Shown in pieces: positions 33,182 to 36,552 of a DNA stretch of 36,552 nt; positions within the stretch are counted from its first letter, which is position 1; each line of letters begins with the position of its first letter. Position numbers and translations under genes: made by a program. The DNA lies in the NCBI GenBank assembly GCA_965651695.1, contig CBFGTI010000038.1:1-36552 (forward strand), given 5' to 3'. Below the pieces are notes generated by a model. That model ran no database searches and was not told the DNA's origin. It saw only the letters and a program-made list of their open reading frames with translations. The stretch is from Imperialibacter sp965651695 (GTDB taxonomy: Bacteria > Bacteroidota > Bacteroidia > Cytophagales > Cyclobacteriaceae).

Positions 33182-35353
33182 TTATAAGTTTTCTAATTGA
33201 TTGGCATTTTTATCACCCGACATAGTAATGAAGATGCCGAGAAAGAAGAATCGTTTTGCCGGTTGGCCGATTTCTCTCGACGCATACACACCATTGGCAT
33301 CTGGTGCGTTGGCAAATTCGTAGCCGAAAATGTTGTCGCGGCCCAGTAGGTTGGTGGCCGAGGCATACATTATTATCTGCGGCCTGAACAGGTAGGCGAT
33401 GTTGAAGCTCACGTCCTGGTAGTTGGGCAATCGGCTATTCATAAATCCGTCTTCGTTCGGGTTGGTGTAGGGCCTGCCACTTCCGAAAGAGTAGGTGGCT
33501 CCTATTTGAGAATTAATGACCTCGATAAAATGTTTATAAACCACCGAGAAATTATGCTTTGATGCGAAACCGGGAGCAGCCGCTGCAGGGAAGTCGAGGT
33601 GATTCCGCTCCGTGTCGAGAAACGAATAACTTACCCAGTAATCAATGTACTTGAAAGTGCGGGCGTCTCTCCAGAATATATCCAGCCCACGTGCGTAACC
33701 CTCGCCGCCGTTGGTGAAAAATGTTGGGTTAAATGGCTCGCTTCCGTTGAATTTTACAAGTTTGTCATAATCCTTCCAGTATCCTTCTACGCGAAAGGTG
33801 CGGTTATCTTTCTGCACCTGGTAATTGAGAATATAATGAGACGAAACCTCGCTCCCCAGCTGTGTAGTTACCCGGAACCGCTGGTTCTCCGGCGTTTGGT
33901 AAAAGCGCCCGTAGGCCAGAGATACTTGCGCAAACTGGCTGGTTTTAAGGGCCAGCGACGCCCTTGGAGCGGCGTTCCATTCACCTACGAGCGACGAATA
34001 CTCCAAACGGCCACCAGCCCTGAACATCAGCTTATTCGACAGGTAAATATCTGCCTCGGCAAATGTGGCCGGCAGTGTCTCGTCTTTTTCGTTGACAAGT
34101 GCACCCCCCTCGCTGGTAATGTTATCAGCAAACGACCGCAGAAAAACCTCCTGCCCTACCCGCAGCGTCACGTGCTCCGACACATCGTTGCTCAAAGCCG
34201 ACTTCAGGTGCCAGGCAAGCTCGTCCTCGTTCAATTTATCGGCATTGAAGCTGATGTCGTTGTTGGAAACAGTTTGACTAATACCGCCGCTGTAGTACCA
34301 CTTACCGCCAAGTTTGCTCTTGTAAGTAGCGTTGAGGTAGGTGAAATGGTTGGTGATGCCCACCCGGCTTTTGCCACTGGCCCTGTTAATGTCGGGTTGG
34401 TGAAGGATAAACGACGAGCGATCGAATGTGCCATAGAGCTTTAGCATGCCACTTTTGCCGCTCTGCTGTCGCACCATAAAAGAACCGCCCGCCGACTCCG
34501 ACGGCTTTTCCCATTCATAGGCTTGGTTGATGAGCGACTGGTAAGGTTTGAGATTTGTATAGGCCAACTCGCCAAAAACCGACCCTTTCTCCCAACGCTG
34601 CGTATGGCTGGCACTGCTTCCTACGCTCATTAGCGAAATGTTGGACTCGGTGCGCTCTGGCATGTCGAAGGTAGTAAGCGCCAGGGCCGACGACATGGCC
34701 TGACCGTACTCGGCACTATAGCCTCCCGTGCTAAAAAAGGTGCCCTTGAAAAGAAACGGCGAAAAGCGTGAGCGGGTAGGCACATTGGGTCCGCTGGCAC
34801 TGTAAAAGCTATTAATCAGCATGCCGTCGATAAAAGTGCGGGTTTCGTTGCTGGCACCACCACGTATAAACAACCTGCCTGATTCCCCCACCCGCTGCGC
34901 ACCGGGCAAGGTGTTAAGCGCACCCGGAATATCGGCGGTAGCACCGGCCGTCATGGCAATATCGAGTGGCTTCAGCACCACGGATTTCTTTTCGTCGCTC
35001 GCCTCGAAGGCCCCGGCGGTAATGGTAACGCCGTCCAGCTTATTGATTTCTTCGGTCAGGGTAATTTCAAAAGGTTGAATAGCCCCCGAAAGGTCAATTG
35101 CTTGTTCAAATCTCTTATAACCGATGAAGGTAATCACCAGCTTGTGAGCACCTGTTTCCTCTGTGCTGAAGGAAAAGTGGCCGTTAATGTCGGTGGTCGC
35201 GCCGTCGTAGGTGCCATCGAGAAACACATTGGCCCCGGGAATGGGCTCTCCCGACTTTTCGGTTACGGTGCCCTCCAGTGTGGTCTGCGCCAAAGTTGGG
35301 AAAGTGAACGCCAGCAGAAGGAAGTAAAAAAGAATCTTTAGAAGTTGTATCAT
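33182..35353 (-). CDS. TonB-dependent receptor with carboxypeptidase-like N-terminal domain
   Basis: A 723-residue outer-membrane transporter. After the signal peptide (about 1-22) comes a CarboxypepD_reg-like domain (LEGTVTEKSGEPIPGANVFLDG...FSFSTEETGAHKLVITFIGYKRFE, 27-93), a plug domain with DIPGALNTLPGAQRVGESGRLFIRGG and IDGMLINSF, and the 22-strand barrel with aromatic girdle residues. The C-terminus is odd: instead of ending on a barrel-closing aromatic residue, it has a short polar tail (MSGDKNANQLENL) after the last strand FFFLGIFIT. No SusD gene is adjacent, so it is not a polysaccharide-utilisation locus. The substrate is unknown; siderophores, cobalamin, metals or peptides are possible. 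First gene of a three-gene operon ending at the terminator at 32016. Confidence 0.93.
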   Translation of the reverse strand: MIQLLKILFYFLLLAFTFPTLAQTTLEGTVTEKSGEPIPGANVFLDGTYDGATTDINGHFSFSTEETGAHKLVITFIGYKRFEQAIDLSGAIQPFEITLTEEINKLDGVTITAGAFEASDEKKSVVLKPLDIAMTAGATADIPGALNTLPGAQRVGESGRLFIRGGASNETRTFIDGMLINSFYSASGPNVPTRSRFSPFLFKGTFFSTGGYSAEYGQAMSSALALTTFDMPERTESNISLMSVGSSASHTQRWEKGSVFGELAYTNLKPYQSLINQAYEWEKPSESAGGSFMVRQQSGKSGMLKLYGTFDRSSFILHQPDINRASGKSRVGITNHFTYLNATYKSKLGGKWYYSGGISQTVSNNDISFNADKLNEDELAWHLKSALSNDVSEHVTLRVGQEVFLRSFADNITSEGGALVNEKDETLPATFAEADIYLSNKLMFRAGGRLEYSSLVGEWNAAPRASLALKTSQFAQVSLAYGRFYQTPENQRFRVTTQLGSEVSSHYILNYQVQKDNRTFRVEGYWKDYDKLVKFNGSEPFNPTFFTNGGEGYARGLDIFWRDARTFKYIDYWVSYSFLDTERNHLDFPAAAAPGFASKHNFSVVYKHFIEVINSQIGATYSFGSGRPYTNPNEDGFMNSRLPNYQDVSFNIAYLFRPQIIMYASATNLLGRDNIFGYEFANAPDANGVYASREIGQPAKRFFFLGIFITMSGDKNANQLENL

Positions 35354-35430
35354 AGATCACGTTTTTGCGATTTGGTGATCCAAAGGTGCAGGCTGACCGG
35401 GGCTTTCGAAAAAGAAGCTGACTGAAGTGT

Positions 35431-35490
35431 CGGATTGGAGGGATGAAGTGTAGGGATTGCGGATTTCGGATTGAGGGATTTCGGATTGGG
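35431..35490. repeat. Degenerate GGATT repeat in intergenic region
   Basis: Seven GGATT/GGATG units at roughly 7-10 base spacing, including GGATTTCGGATTGAGGGATT. The 320-base gene-free gap 35354-35673 also holds a hairpin GAAGCG-TCT-CGCTTC (35536-35550) and a perfect palindrome at 35571-35584. No ORF in it looks coding. Confidence 0.5.
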
Positions 35491-35570
35491 GCAAAGGCCA
35501 GTCCTTGGTTTCTCTCCCTTGGACGAGGTTTTAATGAAGCGTCTCGCTTCGACAATCAATCTTGAGAAGC

Positions 35571-35584
35571 TCCACAGCTGTGGA
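35571..35584. promoter_or_regulatory. 14-bp perfect palindrome upstream of sigma factor
   Basis: TCCACAGCTGTGGA, 90 bases upstream of the ECF sigma factor ATG. It could be an operator or simply a hairpin of the repeat region; no consensus is known to me. Confidence 0.35.
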
Positions 35585-35673
35585 AGACTTTCCGAGTTTC
35601 CCTCACTGAAAAAATATCAACCGTCTTGTGATTAATTTCCCCGTTTAGCTACTAACTATTCAAAGAGTGGCTA

Positions 35674-36177
35674 ATGGATTTTTCAAAAGAAGCTTTTCTG
35701 GATATAATCGACCGGCACCAGGGCATTATTTACAGCCTGTGTGCAGCCTGGTATCCTGATGTCGACGACCGCAACGACGCCCGCCAGGACATTATTCTTC
35801 AGCTATGGAAGTCCTTCCCCTCCTTCAGAGAAGAATCAACGGTAAGTACATGGCTCTATAAAGTAAGCCTCAATACCATCCTCAATAAAATCAAGAAAGA
35901 AAAACGCATGCACGCCAATTCCTCGCTTGATGAAGTGCGGAACGCCATCGCTCTGCATTCCTTCTCAGCAGATGACGACCTGCAGATGCTAATGCAGCTC
36001 ATAGAGTCCCTGAAGCACCTCGACAAGGCCCTTGTCATTCTTTACCTGGAAGGATACAAAAACAAAGAGATTGCGGAAATGCTGGATATTACGCTTACCA
36101 ATGTAGCCACCCGAATGAACAGAATAAAAACTGAACTAAGGGCGAAATTAAAAACCGGAAGTTATGCCATTAGATAA
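35674..36177 (+). CDS. ECF-type sigma-70 family sigma factor
   Basis: A 167-residue alternative sigma factor with only regions 2 and 4. Region 2 covers about 8-78 (IIYSLCAAWYPDVDDRNDARQDIILQLWKSFPSF..ESTVSTWLYKVSLNTILNKIKK), recognising the -10 element; region 4 covers about 108-160 (LKHLDKALVILYLEGYKNKEIAEMLDITLTNVATRMNRIKTELR), with the helix-turn-helix for the -35 element. It directs RNA polymerase to a limited set of promoters. The following small gene starts inside it with a 14-base overlap, the usual place of an anti-sigma partner. Confidence 0.94.
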   Translation: MDFSKEAFLDIIDRHQGIIYSLCAAWYPDVDDRNDARQDIILQLWKSFPSFREESTVSTWLYKVSLNTILNKIKKEKRMHANSSLDEVRNAIALHSFSADDDLQMLMQLIESLKHLDKALVILYLEGYKNKEIAEMLDITLTNVATRMNRIKTELRAKLKTGSYAIR

Positions 36178-36352
36178 TTTGAAACCTGCCTGGAAGGCTT
36201 TTGTTGCCCACAACTCGTTGCACCGATTGAGCGAAAACGAGGTGCTGTCGATTATCGAATCCAGCCGCTCCTCTGACACGGCAAATTTGCAGCGGGTTTT
36301 TGCTAACGCCGTCTTGTTTCTCCTTTTATTAATGAGCTGCCAGGGAGGATGA
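36164..36352 (+). CDS. Small coupled protein, possible anti-sigma-like partner
   Basis: A 62-residue ORF beginning LDNLKPAWKAFVAHNSLHRLSENEVLSIIE, an opening like that of proteins encoded right after ECF sigma factors in Bacteroidetes (usually 150-200 residues with one membrane helix). A C-terminal hydrophobic stretch (FANAVLFLLLLMSCQGG) could be one membrane helix. Overlap of 14 bases with the sigma gene and of four (ATGA) with the next ORF support real translation. It lacks any separate periplasmic sensor part, so it is either a minimal membrane anchor type or a shortened relic. Function is inference. Confidence 0.6.
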   Translation: MPLDNLKPAWKAFVAHNSLHRLSENEVLSIIESSRSSDTANLQRVFANAVLFLLLLMSCQGG

Positions 36353-36498
36353 AAAGTATAAGCCACCTAACCTACATGGTATGGGACCTTGATCCCTGGA
36401 TTTTTGAGCATCTTGAGTTCCTGAGATGGTATGGGCTGATGTGGGGCATTGGCGTGATGCTCGCATAACATGGTAATGCAGCACATCTACACCAAAGA
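36349..36498 (+). pseudogene. lgt: lgt (prolipoprotein diacylglyceryl transferase) fragment, frameshifted and interrupted
   Basis: The ORF from ATG 36349 reads LTYMVWDLDPWIFEHLEFLRWYGLMWGIGVMLA and then hits TAA at 36466. This is the N-terminal pattern of Lgt, the enzyme that adds diacylglycerol to lipoprotein cysteines (compare the family's WDxxPxIF...LRWYGLxxxxGxxxG). Dropping one A at the stop (GCATAACATGG to GCATACATGG) restores Lgt-like reading: AYMVMQHIYTKES. Homology then ends at about 36498, where a group II intron end begins on the other strand. So the gene has a frameshift and an insertion and cannot make Lgt. It could also be a sequencing error plus insertion. Another lgt copy elsewhere would be needed, as Lgt is normally essential in Gram-negatives. 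Confidence 0.65.
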
Positions 36499-36552
36499 AT
36501 CGAGTAGGAAGATAGGGATTATTTCCCTATCTGTCCTCTCACACCACCGTGC
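36499..36552 (-). mobile_element. 3' end of a group II intron (partial, runs off the window)
   Basis: Read on the minus strand, the last bases of the window give GCACGGTGGTGTGAGAGG, the 3' strand of domain V and the joiner typical of a bacterial group II intron. Next is a hairpin AGATAGGG-loop-CCCTATCT (36510-36532), acting as domain VI, and the intron end CCTACTCGAT at about 36499. This matches the well-known ending (GGTGGTGTGAGAGG...CTACTCGAT) of introns that carry a reverse transcriptase-maturase. The rest, including any RT gene, lies beyond 36552. It is antisense to the lgt fragment, so it could not be spliced out of lgt mRNA. The exact junction is uncertain by a few bases. Confidence 0.75.

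Noticed and set aside
35431..35490. GGATT array as a possible CRISPR
   Set aside because: Units are 5-8 bases with no constant spacer length and no cas genes nearby; it is a degenerate intergenic repeat.
36510..36532. Hairpin that looks like a rho-independent terminator after the lgt fragment
   Set aside because: The adjoining minus-strand sequence GGTGGTGTGAGAGG and the CTACTCGAT end identify it better as domain VI of a group II intron; there is also no proper T-run on the plus strand.
1..36552. tRNA, rRNA or riboswitch genes
   Set aside because: No cloverleaf with a conserved T-loop, no rRNA segments and no recognised riboswitch core were seen by eye; a covariance-model scan was not possible here.

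Overview
The window looks like a chromosomal stretch of a Bacteroidetes bacterium, most likely order Cytophagales. Pointers are a TonB-dependent receptor with a carboxypeptidase-like N-terminal domain, DUF2141 and DUF4159 proteins, a MacB/FtsX-type permease of about 810 residues, a LytS/LytTR two-component pair, a GxxExxY protein, and weak use of Shine-Dalgarno sites. GC content is moderate (mid to high 40s % by eye). No genus can be named from the sequence.

Region 1 (84-16968) is dominated by osmotic and ion homeostasis. In order it holds trehalose-6-phosphate synthase/phosphatase, a GH15 glucoamylase/trehalase-like enzyme, an OpuC-type compatible-solute ABC transporter, a K+ channel with an RCK domain, a small lipoprotein, a GPP34-domain protein, three cation/proton antiporters (NhaP, NhaP2, KefB-like), a tandem pair of paralogous exported proteins, MscL, a GlpF-type aquaglyceroporin and a beta-phosphoglucomutase-like HAD enzyme. 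The OpuC permease is fused to a substrate-binding domain whose two halves are in reversed order, a circular permutation.

Region 2 (16965-28856) is mostly housekeeping: DUF4159 protein, a single-pass membrane protein, SMC, a GxxExxY protein framed by inverted repeats, an FtsX-like permease, a Ca2+/cation antiporter, an MFS exporter and an AI-2E-family permease.

Region 3 (28951-30125) is an AT-richer two-gene islet. A TIR-like protein with a C-terminal membrane anchor is followed, with a one-base stop/start overlap, by a PIN-like (DUF3368-like) nuclease candidate. This is the best candidate for an undescribed conflict or defence system.

Region 4 (30144-35353, all minus strand) holds a TonB-dependent receptor, a DUF2141 protein and a helical-repeat exported protein, ending in a strong terminator, then a LytS-like kinase and LytTR regulator. 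Region 5 (35674-36552) holds an ECF sigma factor, a tiny coupled ORF, and the beginning of an lgt gene that is frameshifted and then cut by the 3' end of an antisense group II intron running off the window.
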